Positions 35,387 through 44,099 of a stretch of 64,000 nucleotides of DNA are shown here, in pieces. The notes beneath the pieces were generated by a model. The model had not been told where the DNA came from and did no database searches. It saw only the letters and a list, made by a program, of their open reading frames with translations. Position numbers and translations under genes: made by a program. The stretch is taken from positions 1,380,779-1,444,778 of the forward strand of contig NZ_CZRP01000013.1 of NCBI RefSeq assembly GCF_001458115.1, read 5' to 3'. Position 1 is the stretch's first letter, and the number at the start of each line of letters is the position of its first letter. This stretch comes from Gracilibacillus massiliensis. GTDB lineage: Bacteria; Bacillota; Bacilli; Bacillales; Amphibacillaceae.

Positions 35387-37219
35387 GTGAAAAAATTGGC
35401 TATATATTTCGAAAAGCATACAGACGACAGAAAAATAATCTATAACATAGCAGAAAAGTGGAAGAATGAGTGTCTATTAAATAATAAGTCGATCATTTGG
35501 GACGGAGAACACATTTGGACAGAGCAAAACATGAACCGCTTTCGAGTTATCTTTATAGAAAACCCAGACGCTTCAGGTAACAGTTTCGATGACAAGTTAA
35601 AAAAACAGCTAGAAAATGAGTCCGAAAGCGTGTATAAATTTGCGATCGAAATAATGTTTATCTATTATTTGTTTCCTTATAGAGGATCAGTGAGTTATAA
35701 AACGAAGATGGAAAAACTGGAAATGATCGCTTCATGGGGAAGAATAAAACTTGATCCTTCTTTAGAAGTGTTTGAGGCATTAAAAGACGGACTTGGGGCT
35801 ACTGGGACTTTCTATAATACTAGCAAATATTTCGAAATATCCTTTCTATTTTTAGCTGTAGAAAAGCTAAAAGGACTCTCATTAGATATTCGAAAAGAAA
35901 TTTTACATGATCCAAAACAATTGAAACGACATGCAGATGATATCCGGCAAAGACTTGGTAAGCGCGTACAAACACTACATATATTTTTGCACTTGTTGCT
36001 ACCTGAATACTTTGAATCGATTGCTAGTTGGGGACATAAAGGGAAAATTGTAAAAGCATTTTCTTCATATATAACAGATTCTTCCGTTGAAGATACCGAT
36101 GAACAGCTTCTAATGATCAGAGAAACACTTCAAGAGCAATCTCCTGATGATCAAATCAATTTTTATAAAACACCTGAAATTGCGGAGGTTTGGCAAGAGG
36201 AAAAAACTAAACCAGACCCAACCAAAAATAAGGGCAATGATATGAAGAAGCAGGAAATTGATGATCCTTTGAATATAGGGTCTATTGAAAAGGAACTAGA
36301 AGGATTAGTATTTGAAAATGTGGACCTTCTACTTAATCAAGTAATGACTTCCATTCAGAATGGAAAACATATCATTCTAACAGGTCCTCCAGGCACAGGG
36401 AAGTCGAAGCTAGCGAGCAAAATTTGCGACATGTATCAGGTTCAATCATCGATGGTAACGGCATCGTCTAATTGGTCAACCTATGAAACGATTGGTGGAT
36501 ATATGCCAGACAAAGACGGAAACTTACATTTTAATGAAGGAATCTTCTTAAAGTGTGTCAAGGATACAACTACCAATCAGCCCACAAATAAATGGTTGAT
36601 TATTGATGAGATTAATCGAGCCGATATCGATAAAGCGTTTGGTTCTTTATTTTCTGTTTTAACAGGGGATGAAATAACACTTCCCTTTGAGTCAGAAAGT
36701 GGTGATTCTATCGTGATGAAACCACAGGGTAAGGAAAACGATTTCGAAACAAATGATTATACTTATGTCATTCCTAATGACTGGCGGATTATCGCAACGA
36801 TGAATACGGTTGATAAAGCGTCTTTATATGAAATGAGTTATGCTTTTATGCGTCGTTTCGCTTTTATTCCCGTTACCCTACCGAAAAATATTACGCCGAA
36901 TTTAGTTCAACAGTATTTAGATGCTTGGAACATGGATACCTATCCAAATGTTGATACCTTAACGAGTATATGGAAATTAATTAATAACTATCGAAAAATT
37001 GGACCGGCTATCGTTTCAGACATTGCGAAGCATACACAGTTCAATGATGATTTTACGTCAGCGATTATCTTATATGTGTTGCCACAGTTTGAAGGGTTAC
37101 CTATATACAAAATGAATGAATTTATCACCAAACTTGATGAACAAACAGACGCCATCATTGATAAAGAATATCTCACTGACTTTGTGAATGACTTTTTTGA
37201 AGCTGGTGGACTGGAATGA
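35387..37219 (+). CDS. McrB-like AAA+ NTPase of a type IV restriction system
   Basis: Protein of about 610 residues. The AAA+ motor begins near residue 330: Walker A TGPPGTGKSKLAS, Walker B WLIIDEINRADIDKAFGSLF, and the McrB-type signature ATMNTVDKASLYEMSYAFMRRF. The N-terminal 230 residues form a separate domain (KFAIEIMFIYYLFPYRGSVS; LHLLLPEYFESIASWGHKGK) found in relatives, presumably for recognising modified DNA. A charged linker follows. The start is uncertain: GTG at 35387 or TTG at 35396, the latter with AAAGGGTG upstream. It overlaps the next gene by 4 bases, and it belongs to the three-gene defence operon. Confidence 0.83.
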   Translation: MKKLAIYFEKHTDDRKIIYNIAEKWKNECLLNNKSIIWDGEHIWTEQNMNRFRVIFIENPDASGNSFDDKLKKQLENESESVYKFAIEIMFIYYLFPYRGSVSYKTKMEKLEMIASWGRIKLDPSLEVFEALKDGLGATGTFYNTSKYFEISFLFLAVEKLKGLSLDIRKEILHDPKQLKRHADDIRQRLGKRVQTLHIFLHLLLPEYFESIASWGHKGKIVKAFSSYITDSSVEDTDEQLLMIRETLQEQSPDDQINFYKTPEIAEVWQEEKTKPDPTKNKGNDMKKQEIDDPLNIGSIEKELEGLVFENVDLLLNQVMTSIQNGKHIILTGPPGTGKSKLASKICDMYQVQSSMVTASSNWSTYETIGGYMPDKDGNLHFNEGIFLKCVKDTTTNQPTNKWLIIDEINRADIDKAFGSLFSVLTGDEITLPFESESGDSIVMKPQGKENDFETNDYTYVIPNDWRIIATMNTVDKASLYEMSYAFMRRFAFIPVTLPKNITPNLVQQYLDAWNMDTYPNVDTLTSIWKLINNYRKIGPAIVSDIAKHTQFNDDFTSAIILYVLPQFEGLPIYKMNEFITKLDEQTDAIIDKEYLTDFVNDFFEAGGLE

Positions 37220-38493
37220 GTGAAAAAGAAGAGGCCATTTTAGAGGAGATTTCTGGGTTTCTACATGGTTATTTGAAATCAGGAAATGTAAGAATTAACT
37301 CCTTTTTATCCAAAACGAATGTGAACATCTCTAATCTGCAGCAATTATTAACGATACGTTTTCTGTTATTAAAGGAAACAAAGACTTTTGTTCAAAGATT
37401 ACCTTTTTTACTCAAGCGTTTTAAAACCACAACAGCTACACGTACAGAAACAAACATCGGGGAAGTACGAGGAGAAATTGATTGGGCAGAAACCACGAAG
37501 CGTCGTTTGGCTAGAAATCATAAAGATCGGACAATATTTTCGACGAATGAAAATGTTCGATCATATGACACACCAGAAAATCTAGTATTAAAGGAATTAC
37601 TAGGGATACTTTACAGACTTCTTTTTCATGATTCCTATCTGAAGGGATTTGAAAAGGCTGCATGGTTCTCAGAATGGCAAGAGTTAAAATCTAATATAGA
37701 ATACGCATTTAAGCAGAATATATATTTACAGCGAGTCCATTCAGCACATGTCAGTGACCGCACCGTTCAAAAAACACAGAGTCACAGAAATCGATTATAT
37801 CGTGAAGCGGCCCAATTATTAGTATCCTATCGCAAAATAATAAAAGGTCAGTACAACGAAGAGGATTTAAAAATTTTACTCCGTGAAACCTTTATTGCTC
37901 CAGAAAATCAAGATGTCTTATTTGAACTATATTGGATTATTCAGATCATGAAGCAAAATACGGAAAAGAGTCAATTACATCTAATGGACGGTGGACAGAA
38001 TAAAGTAGCAACATGGGAGGATGATTCTCATATCCATCACCTGTACCACGATTCAAGTGGCTCTGATTCTGTTATTTTTCATATTCCAACCAGTGAAATT
38101 GAAGGTAGTGGGCATGCCTATCTAAAGCAAAAAGTTCAATCTTTAGAAGCAACCAAAGATTTAGCACAAAGCATATTTGGACGTAATGTTACTAGTCATT
38201 TATGGCGAGGAAGACCAGATTTCCTTATCGAATCGTATGATCAAACTACCAATAAATTAACGAAGCTGACCATTGGTGAAGTAAAGAATACGTCAAGGGT
38301 TGAGTATGCAACTACAGGATTAGAAGAACTGGTGGAGTATCTTTATTTGGTGAAGGATCGAAAAGGAAGGTACTTATTGAATAGTGATGTAACGGTTCAA
38401 GGAATATTGTGTTTAGATCAGGTTGAATTTGATAATGGGAGCTTTGGGATAGTGAAAGTTCTAAGTAGGAGTAATAGGAGGTCTCACCTGTGA
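37216..38493 (+). CDS. McrC-like PD-(D/E)XK nuclease subunit
   Basis: Protein of 425 residues that follows the McrB-like gene with an ATGA overlap. A PD-(D/E)XK core is near the C-terminus: GRPDFLIES at about residue 331 and LTIGEVKNTSRVEYATTG at about 351, giving D and E-x-K ligands. The first 250 residues are largely helical and basic (TKRRLARNHKDRTIFSTNEN). It differs from E. coli McrC in length and N-terminus and may fall in the DUF2357-like group. It is expected to cleave DNA when driven by the McrB motor. Confidence 0.78.
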   Translation: MSEKEEAILEEISGFLHGYLKSGNVRINSFLSKTNVNISNLQQLLTIRFLLLKETKTFVQRLPFLLKRFKTTTATRTETNIGEVRGEIDWAETTKRRLARNHKDRTIFSTNENVRSYDTPENLVLKELLGILYRLLFHDSYLKGFEKAAWFSEWQELKSNIEYAFKQNIYLQRVHSAHVSDRTVQKTQSHRNRLYREAAQLLVSYRKIIKGQYNEEDLKILLRETFIAPENQDVLFELYWIIQIMKQNTEKSQLHLMDGGQNKVATWEDDSHIHHLYHDSSGSDSVIFHIPTSEIEGSGHAYLKQKVQSLEATKDLAQSIFGRNVTSHLWRGRPDFLIESYDQTTNKLTKLTIGEVKNTSRVEYATTGLEELVEYLYLVKDRKGRYLLNSDVTVQGILCLDQVEFDNGSFGIVKVLSRSNRRSHL

Positions 38494-39359
38494 ATAAAGC
38501 TGAATTATTAGAGCGCATATCACATTTGGCAGTTTGGAAAAAAGGAGATCAACGAGCACCACATAAACCATTGCTGATTTTATATGCATTAGGTCAATGG
38601 CAGTTAACTCGTCAGCAGCGTTTCTTATATGCAAATGCTAGACCGAAATTAGTGGAATTACTAATCGAATATGGTCCGAAACGGAAATCATATCACCCTG
38701 AACAGCCTTTTGTTCGATTAGAGCGCGATGGCATTTGGGAATTGGATAAACCGATTCTGATGAGTAGTTCTTTTAATAAGGCGTTGATTGACTATCATGT
38801 ATCAGGAGGGTTTACACCAGAAGTGTATCAACTTCTAGAAACAGATGGTGCTCTGATTGATCAAGTTGCTAATCTATTATTAGAGTTACATTTCCCTGAA
38901 ACATTACATAATGAGATTTTACAAGCAGTCAGTTTACAATTAACGTATTATCGAAGAAGAAAAAGAGATCCTGAATTTAGGGAAAGAGTTCTAAGCGCCT
39001 ATCAGCATCAATGTGCGATATGCGGATTTCAAGTAAAACTTAATCAACAAGTGATTGGTCTTGAGGCGGCTCATATCAAGTGGCACAACATTGGCGGTCC
39101 TGATCGAGAAGAAAATGGATTAGCGTTATGCGCTTTGCATCATAAATTATTCGACAGAGGTGTATTTGCTATTTCGCATGATCATCAAATACATGTGTCA
39201 GATCAAGCAGTTGGAAATGGGACTTTTTATGATTATGTGAAGCGGTATGATAAGCAAGCCCTGCACAAGCCATTACAACAGAGCTATTTTCCAAAAGAGG
39301 AATTTATTTATTGGCATGTGAAGGAAGTTTATAAAGGTGAGGTTGGGGACATTATATAG
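38490..39359 (+). CDS. HNH endonuclease with N-terminal sulfur-binding-type domain
   Basis: Protein of 289 residues. The N-terminal half has the motif KGDQRAPHKPLLILYALGQW (residues 17-36), characteristic of sulfur-binding domains that read phosphorothioate-modified DNA in ScoMcrA/SprMcrA-like enzymes. The C-terminal half is an HNH nuclease: HQCAICGFQVK (zinc Cys pair near residue 174), GLEAAHIKWHNIGG and NGLALCALHHKLFDRG. It starts at GTG 4 bases inside the McrC-like gene with AGGAGG upstream, so it belongs to the same operon. This suggests that the operon attacks modified, perhaps phosphorothioated, foreign DNA. Confidence 0.82.
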   Translation: MNKAELLERISHLAVWKKGDQRAPHKPLLILYALGQWQLTRQQRFLYANARPKLVELLIEYGPKRKSYHPEQPFVRLERDGIWELDKPILMSSSFNKALIDYHVSGGFTPEVYQLLETDGALIDQVANLLLELHFPETLHNEILQAVSLQLTYYRRRKRDPEFRERVLSAYQHQCAICGFQVKLNQQVIGLEAAHIKWHNIGGPDREENGLALCALHHKLFDRGVFAISHDHQIHVSDQAVGNGTFYDYVKRYDKQALHKPLQQSYFPKEEFIYWHVKEVYKGEVGDII

Positions 39360-39404
39360 TTTTTTAATTAATCGTTGGGCGTCGCTATAGAGGTCACATT
39401 ATCG

Positions 39405-39497
39405 TTAGGTACCAGGCACCTGACAATAATAGTGAAACATAAACTCATCAGCTGCTGCTTCAACGACTTCCCCGAATACCTTCTTATTTTCGTGCAA
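39405..39497 (-). pseudogene. Truncated AbiEii-type toxin gene
   Basis: After the AbiEi-like gene the overlapping frame reads LHENKKVFGEVVEAAADEF, which is how AbiEii nucleotidyltransferase toxins begin. It then runs MFHYYCQVPGT into a stop. The last residues come from a short GGTACCAGGCACC repeat. The catalytic part (normally over 200 residues) is absent, so the toxin is lost. Confidence 0.55.
39407..39424. repeat. GGTACCAGGCACCTGAC-type short repeat
   Basis: Imperfect palindrome AGGTACCAGGCACCTGAC of a type I have seen between Bacillaceae genes. It marks the point where the AbiEii-like frame is cut. Confidence 0.45.
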
Positions 39498-40134
39498 GTT
39501 CGTTGTAACGCTCCATTTCTATTACATTTTCCAATGTTTTTCTAGGATATTTTTTTAGATACTGATTTAATTCACTGATGGTGATATCGGAATTTTGTAA
39601 ATACTTTTTTATCAACCTTGACCCTTTTTCTAATGGGATTTCACTTACTCGATCGTAATCATTTAATAGGTCCAATACTTGTAACAGCTTATAATTCTGA
39701 TCATTCACTTTAACTCTTGGCTTCTTTAATTTAACAACTCTATTTCCAATTGTTACCTCACGTTCAAGTCTACCTGCTTCATTCGTTACAATGGTTAGTA
39801 TACATGCTGTTTGTGTTGTTAAGCCAAGTTGATTTGCAAAGTTCGTTCCCGTAATATATCCAATGACCTTTTTATCAATCGGTTTAATATATTTTCTTCC
39901 TATTAATTTATCTATGTTTACCCGTTGTTTGTTTAGCACACTGTTAGCTTTTGGGATGTAATATATGCCATTTTTCACTTTAATTATATATCCATTATCA
40001 GACAGTCTCTTTATGTTTTGACGTATGGATTCATCCGACATGTTTACACGCTTTTTTAGATCCTTCGTAAATACAGGCTCATCGTATCCATATAGATCTA
40101 AAATGACTGAATATAACTTATTCATGTCACACAC
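39484..40134 (-). CDS. AbiEi-like antitoxin/transcriptional regulator
   Basis: Protein of 216 residues with an N-terminal winged helix (DLYGYDEPVFTKDLKKRVNM, SDESIRQNIKRLSDNGYIIK, NGIYYIP). A C-terminal domain like AbiEi antitoxins or DUF6088 follows (GYITGTNFANQLGLTTQTAC; NRVVKLKKPRVKVND). In AbiE systems this protein represses the operon and blocks the AbiEii toxin. Only a stump of the toxin remains downstream, so it is now an orphan. Two candidate ATG codons are present; MNKLYSV with GGAGG is equally possible. Confidence 0.75.
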   Translation of the reverse strand: MCDMNKLYSVILDLYGYDEPVFTKDLKKRVNMSDESIRQNIKRLSDNGYIIKVKNGIYYIPKANSVLNKQRVNIDKLIGRKYIKPIDKKVIGYITGTNFANQLGLTTQTACILTIVTNEAGRLEREVTIGNRVVKLKKPRVKVNDQNYKLLQVLDLLNDYDRVSEIPLEKGSRLIKKYLQNSDITISELNQYLKKYPRKTLENVIEMERYNELARK

Positions 40135-40391
40135 CTCCTAATACCTTAATTATAGCACCACCTCACTATTATATAACGTAATTTATTTTTCCCAAACGTG
40201 ACAATTATAATAAATTACCATTCTTTCCAAGTAAGCATCTGTATCTGTTATAAAAAATTGAATTAAAAGTGAAATATATTTAAGTTGAAAATCGACTAAT
40301 TAATAAGGGAGGAAAGAGAATATGAGGACGCGTAGTAAGATGTCCCATTGGTTTTATAATTATAACAAAGATATTTATCATTTCTTACTTT

Positions 40392-41921
40392 CTCAACTTT
40401 CGCAGCTAGAAAAAAGCATTAAATATAACTAGCTGTAAAGCATGTCACTGTTTAAATATGGTCATTGACAATCGAAATAGGTATAAAAAAACACCTCAAC
40501 TTTTGGTATAGTGTAATTGACTAGAAAACACTACCAATACAGAAGAGGTGTCTCCTATATGATAGCGAATAATGACCAAAATAATCAACTACCAAATGAA
40601 CTTTCTTCCATCTTTAAAGAATTAAACGTGTATAAGCATCTTAGAAAAGCTGGTATTACAAAGTCTGTCGGCTTTACTTGTGCCTATCTTTTTCAATTGA
40701 TTTTTTGTTTGATCTTTGAAAATAAGAACTGGTATCAAGTACTTCAAAGTAACAAAGCGAATGATTGTCCAGAGAAGAATGCCGTCTATCGCTTTTTAAA
40801 CAAATCTACCTTTGCTTGGAGAAGGTTTTTATTATTTCTAAGCGCTCATACCATTGGAAAAGTAACCAACTTAACGCGTCATGATCGCCCCAAAGTATTG
40901 ATTGTAGATGATTCTTCGTATGATCGTAACCGCAGTAAATCGGTTGAATTATTAGCTCGCTGTTTTGACCATGCATCCCAAAAAATGCGCTTTTATAAAG
41001 GGTTTCGTATGCTTACGCTTGGTTGGTCAGATGGTGCCACATTCATTCCAGTGGACTTTTCTTTATTAAGCTCGAAGAAAAGCCAAATTAATGGCATATC
41101 ATCAAAAGTTGATAAACGTAGTTCCGGTTATAAACGCAGAGTAGAAGCATTACAAACCGCACCTGAGCAAATACCAGGTATGGTGGAACGCGCGATGAAT
41201 GCCGGTATCGATGCTTCCTATGTGCTGATGGACTCTTGGTTCACGTATCAGCCTCTCGTTAAGGAGATAAAAGAGCAAGGACTCGATGTCATTGGCATGG
41301 TAAAGAACTTGAAACAGCGTTACCTTGTGAATGGCCAACGTGTAAGCTTAAAGGAACTATATCGTTTTGCGAAACCAACAGATGGAAAGAAAGGCATTCT
41401 TCGTTCGATTCATACCACACAAGCGAATGGCGTTCCTATTAAAGTTGTCTTTGTTCGTAATCGAAATAAAAAGAGTGAATGGTTAGCTATTCTAAGCACC
41501 GATTGTACACTTAGTGATCAAGAAATCATTCGTATTTATGGGATGCGATGGGACATTGAAGTTTTTTTCAAAACAACAAAATCTCTCTTAAAACTTCAAA
41601 AAGAGTTCCAAAGTCGTTCGTATGACGGCTTAATTAGTCATACGACCATCGTATTCACACGATATATTGTTCTCTCGTGGCAAAACCGATGTAGCACAGA
41701 CGAGCGAACACTTGGCGGCATGTTTTATGAATTATGTGATGAAGTTAGTGATCTCGATTGGGCTGTGGCACTTCAGCAGTTGATCGAGCTTCTTGAAGAT
41801 GCCTTGAAAATGAGCAACAAAAAGGTACAAAAATTAATCAAAAGTCAAGTCCAACAATGGATTGCAGGCTTACCCAGCTATATCAGGGCTTACCTGCCTA
41901 TTTCAGTGTGCGAAAGTTGAG
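40392..41921 (+). mobile_element. Complete IS4-type insertion sequence
   Basis: Element of 1530 bp with perfect 13-bp terminal inverted repeats (CTCAACTTTCGCA left, TGCGAAAGTTGAG right). It is flanked by a perfect 7-bp duplication TTACTTT (40385-40391 and 41922-41928). It holds one transposase gene. A decayed left end of a related element lies at 35173. The intact ends and frame suggest recent insertion. Confidence 0.92.
40559..41920 (+). CDS. IS4-family transposase
   Basis: DDE transposase of 453 residues. First Asp in RPKVLIVDDSSYDRNRSKSV, second in SYVLMDSWFTYQPL, and the Y-(2)-R-(3)-E-(6)-K type signature in IRIYGMRWDIEVFFKTTKSL, which is typical of the IS4 family. A TTG 14 codons upstream opens the frame, but ATG at 40559 follows AGAGGTG. 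The stop codon lies within the right terminal repeat. No damage is seen. Confidence 0.9.
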   Translation: MIANNDQNNQLPNELSSIFKELNVYKHLRKAGITKSVGFTCAYLFQLIFCLIFENKNWYQVLQSNKANDCPEKNAVYRFLNKSTFAWRRFLLFLSAHTIGKVTNLTRHDRPKVLIVDDSSYDRNRSKSVELLARCFDHASQKMRFYKGFRMLTLGWSDGATFIPVDFSLLSSKKSQINGISSKVDKRSSGYKRRVEALQTAPEQIPGMVERAMNAGIDASYVLMDSWFTYQPLVKEIKEQGLDVIGMVKNLKQRYLVNGQRVSLKELYRFAKPTDGKKGILRSIHTTQANGVPIKVVFVRNRNKKSEWLAILSTDCTLSDQEIIRIYGMRWDIEVFFKTTKSLLKLQKEFQSRSYDGLISHTTIVFTRYIVLSWQNRCSTDERTLGGMFYELCDEVSDLDWAVALQQLIELLEDALKMSNKKVQKLIKSQVQQWIAGLPSYIRAYLPISVCES

Positions 41922-42357
41922 TTACTTTATTATGTTGGTTCTGGTGACATAGAAGATTTAGTTCAAGAAGTATTTATACGAGCAATTAAAGGACTAAATA
42001 GCTATAGAGAAGATTCAAGTCCAAAAACATGGCTTCTTTCTATTGCCAGAAACGTTGGAATAGATGAAATAAGAAAAAGAAAGAGAGAACTTATTAAGAA
42101 TAAAATAGCTATAACAAATCATGAACCTAGAGACGAGAAAACACCCGAGGAAATTCTCTACTTAGAAGAAAATAAGCTGCATCTATACCAAGTGATACTC
42201 TCCTTAAAAACTAATTACAGAGAGGTAATTATTCTTCGTGCTATTAAGGAAATATCTGTTTCAGAAACAGCTGGTATTTTAAACTGTAGTGAAAACAAAG
42301 TGCGTATCACTTACCATCGCGCATTAAAGAAATTAGCGAAAAAAAGGGAGGAGCTGC

Positions 42358-43191
42358 ATGATGCAAGAGAACGAGCGTTTTAAAGAATTAATTGATGAAA
42401 TAAAGTCACTTCCCACTCCGAGTATTAATAATAAAAACCAAAAGCTAATGCATGATCATCTAATGAACATTGCAGGAAAAAACGAAAATAATAAGCCCAA
42501 ACAAATATTGAGGAAGAAAATTACTACAGGTATTGCCGGTATCACTACCTTGTTATTATTTACGATCATTATCCTATCCCTAACTGATCAAGAGATGAAT
42601 AATGCATCAGATACAGATAGCAATGCGAGAGAAGGAAATGAGGAGGTAGTTAATGAGTATGAAGAGCAAGAGACGATAGTTGATTTCAAAGAAGAACAAT
42701 ACCAAGAAATCGTAGAGATTTATCAAAATTATGAGCCACCAATGGAAGGAGAAGAAGTAGATTATATAGATGAGGAGTATGGTGTCATTTACTACAATAA
42801 TGGTATTTCAATTGTACAAGATACAAAGTCTATAGCCCATTGGCCAGTTGACAAGGAAGGAGAGTCAATCAATCCAACTAGTGATCAAACCTTAGCTGCA
42901 ATAAAAGGAGATATTGAAGAATTAAAAGATAAACCGATAGGGACAAAAGAGCCTTTTGGAATTGATTATCCAAATGACATTAATCATAAACTAGATGTAT
43001 TAAATAGATTAAAAAATTACAACCATCCATATGAACCAATTATGAATTGGATGACTTCAACCATAGGTTATTTTGAAAAAGCTAAACACTTACTTAATGA
43101 TGAGCGAGAAGAAGCTATTTTATTTTACGAAAACGGAATGAATAATATCAGCAAATTTGTAAGCGCCCTTGAACCTGGTGCGGGTCCTTGA
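42358..43191 (+). CDS. Probable anti-sigma factor (membrane protein)
   Basis: Protein of 277 residues with a cytoplasmic N-terminus of about 55 residues, one membrane helix (GIAGITTLLLFTIIILSL, about residues 58-75) and a large acidic outer domain (EEVVNEYEEQETIVDFKEEQ). Its start overlaps the end of the ECF sigma gene by 26 bases, the usual place for an anti-sigma factor. No zinc anti-sigma motif is seen. With the sigma gene split by the IS it has probably lost its partner. Expression may now depend on read-through from the IS. Confidence 0.65.
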   Translation: MMQENERFKELIDEIKSLPTPSINNKNQKLMHDHLMNIAGKNENNKPKQILRKKITTGIAGITTLLLFTIIILSLTDQEMNNASDTDSNAREGNEEVVNEYEEQETIVDFKEEQYQEIVEIYQNYEPPMEGEEVDYIDEEYGVIYYNNGISIVQDTKSIAHWPVDKEGESINPTSDQTLAAIKGDIEELKDKPIGTKEPFGIDYPNDINHKLDVLNRLKNYNHPYEPIMNWMTSTIGYFEKAKHLLNDEREEAILFYENGMNNISKFVSALEPGAGP

Positions 43192-43457
43192 GAATGATTA
43201 GTCAACATGATATGTGATTATAAATAGACCCAGACATAAATTTCAAAATTTTTGCCTAATACACTGAGTTGTACTATAGTCGAATGGGTGTTACCTCCTT
43301 GACTATATTTTTTTATTACGTCTTCAAACCACATGCTCTGCCTGTGTAAAAACAAAGCTTGGATACAACCTTTCAAGCTATCTAAAATGTTGAGACTTTA
43401 AAAATACACAAAAGAAGGTACAGAAAATATCATATTAAATCCCTGGGAGGTTATTAT

Positions 43458-43976
43458 TTGAATCAAACTAAGGACATAACAGCTATAGGAACGATAACTT
43501 ATAACGAGTTTAAAAAACACAATATGTACCATCAAAGGAGATTATTGATTGGCTTCTTTTTCATTACATTTTTGTTAGAAATATGCTTCTGCTTGCTCGT
43601 AAAGCAAATACAAAACTTACCTTTGGTTTTTTATATAAGTATCTCTCTTTTTGCCTCAGGGCTATTTACTATTCTGTTATACAAAACTATACAAAAACGA
43701 TCCTATAGAGAGTTCTATAGCGATCACCTTGCAACAAAAGAAATAAGATATACAATTAATAGTCAGGGAATAAACTATCAATCAGGAAGATCCCATGTTT
43801 ATATTGAATGGGAAAACATTATAAAAGGATATGAACATAACGATATGTTTTGCCTGTATATATCAAATATGAAAGCGATCCTATTACCCAAAAGATATTT
43901 CGAGTCGAACGACGATATTAGTTCTTTCAAAAAACTCATTTCTGAAAATTCTAATAAAATAAATCTTAAAAAATAA
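43458..43976 (+). CDS. YcxB-family membrane protein
   Basis: Protein of 172 residues. Two membrane helices (LIGFFFITFLLEICFCLLV and VFYISISLFASGLFTILLY) are followed by a C-terminal YcxB-like domain (TINSQGINYQSGRSHVYIEW, KAILLPKRYF). The family is of unknown function and often sits near stress or defence genes. It starts with TTG at 43458, supported by GGGAGG eight bases upstream. The 266 bases before it hold no gene that I can support. Confidence 0.75.
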   Translation: MNQTKDITAIGTITYNEFKKHNMYHQRRLLIGFFFITFLLEICFCLLVKQIQNLPLVFYISISLFASGLFTILLYKTIQKRSYREFYSDHLATKEIRYTINSQGINYQSGRSHVYIEWENIIKGYEHNDMFCLYISNMKAILLPKRYFESNDDISSFKKLISENSNKINLKK

Positions 43977-44042
43977 AATTTCAATATCCACTCTTTATAA
44001 TAATTGCTATAAAAATTCTCACACTTTTGGAACGAATAAGAA

Positions 44043-44075
44043 AAGTGCACTACATCATTAAGATGTGGTGCACTT
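44043..44075. terminator. Convergent terminator
   Basis: Stem AAGTGCACTACATC / GATGTGGTGCACTT with one G-U pair and a 5-base loop, between the YcxB gene and the convergent amidase gene. Confidence 0.75.
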
Positions 44076-44099
44076 ATTAATATCAGTATTAACCCTTGA

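Larger units (their letters stand above)
40322..42383 (+). pseudogene. ECF sigma factor gene split by an IS
   Basis: Bases 40322-40391 encode MRTRSKMSHWFYNYNKDIYH and FLL. After the IS, from 41929, the frame continues YYVGSGDIEDLVQEVFIRAI to the stop at 42383. Removing the IS and one copy of its 7-bp target duplication (TTACTTT) rejoins the two parts in frame into a sigma factor of 174 residues. Region 2 then has DLVQEVFIRAIKGL and SPKTWLLSIARNVGIDEIRK; region 4 is VIILRAIKEISVSETAGILN. The next gene is its likely anti-sigma partner. The IS reads into the gene, so a fusion from within the IS is possible but lacks the N-terminus. Confidence 0.87.

Noticed and set aside
28372-39359. LlaJI-type block and McrB/McrC/HNH operon as one large system
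   Set aside because: They are on opposite strands, each has its own motor and nuclease, and a sigma gene and an IS relic separate them.
41862-42383. Sigma factor starting inside the IS
   Set aside because: The N-terminal residues come from the transposase region and terminal repeat; the true 5' end is at 40322 before the IS.
43192-43457. IS end or small RNA in the gap before the YcxB gene
   Set aside because: Some phrases look IS-like, but I found no inverted repeat, duplication or hairpin with a T run.
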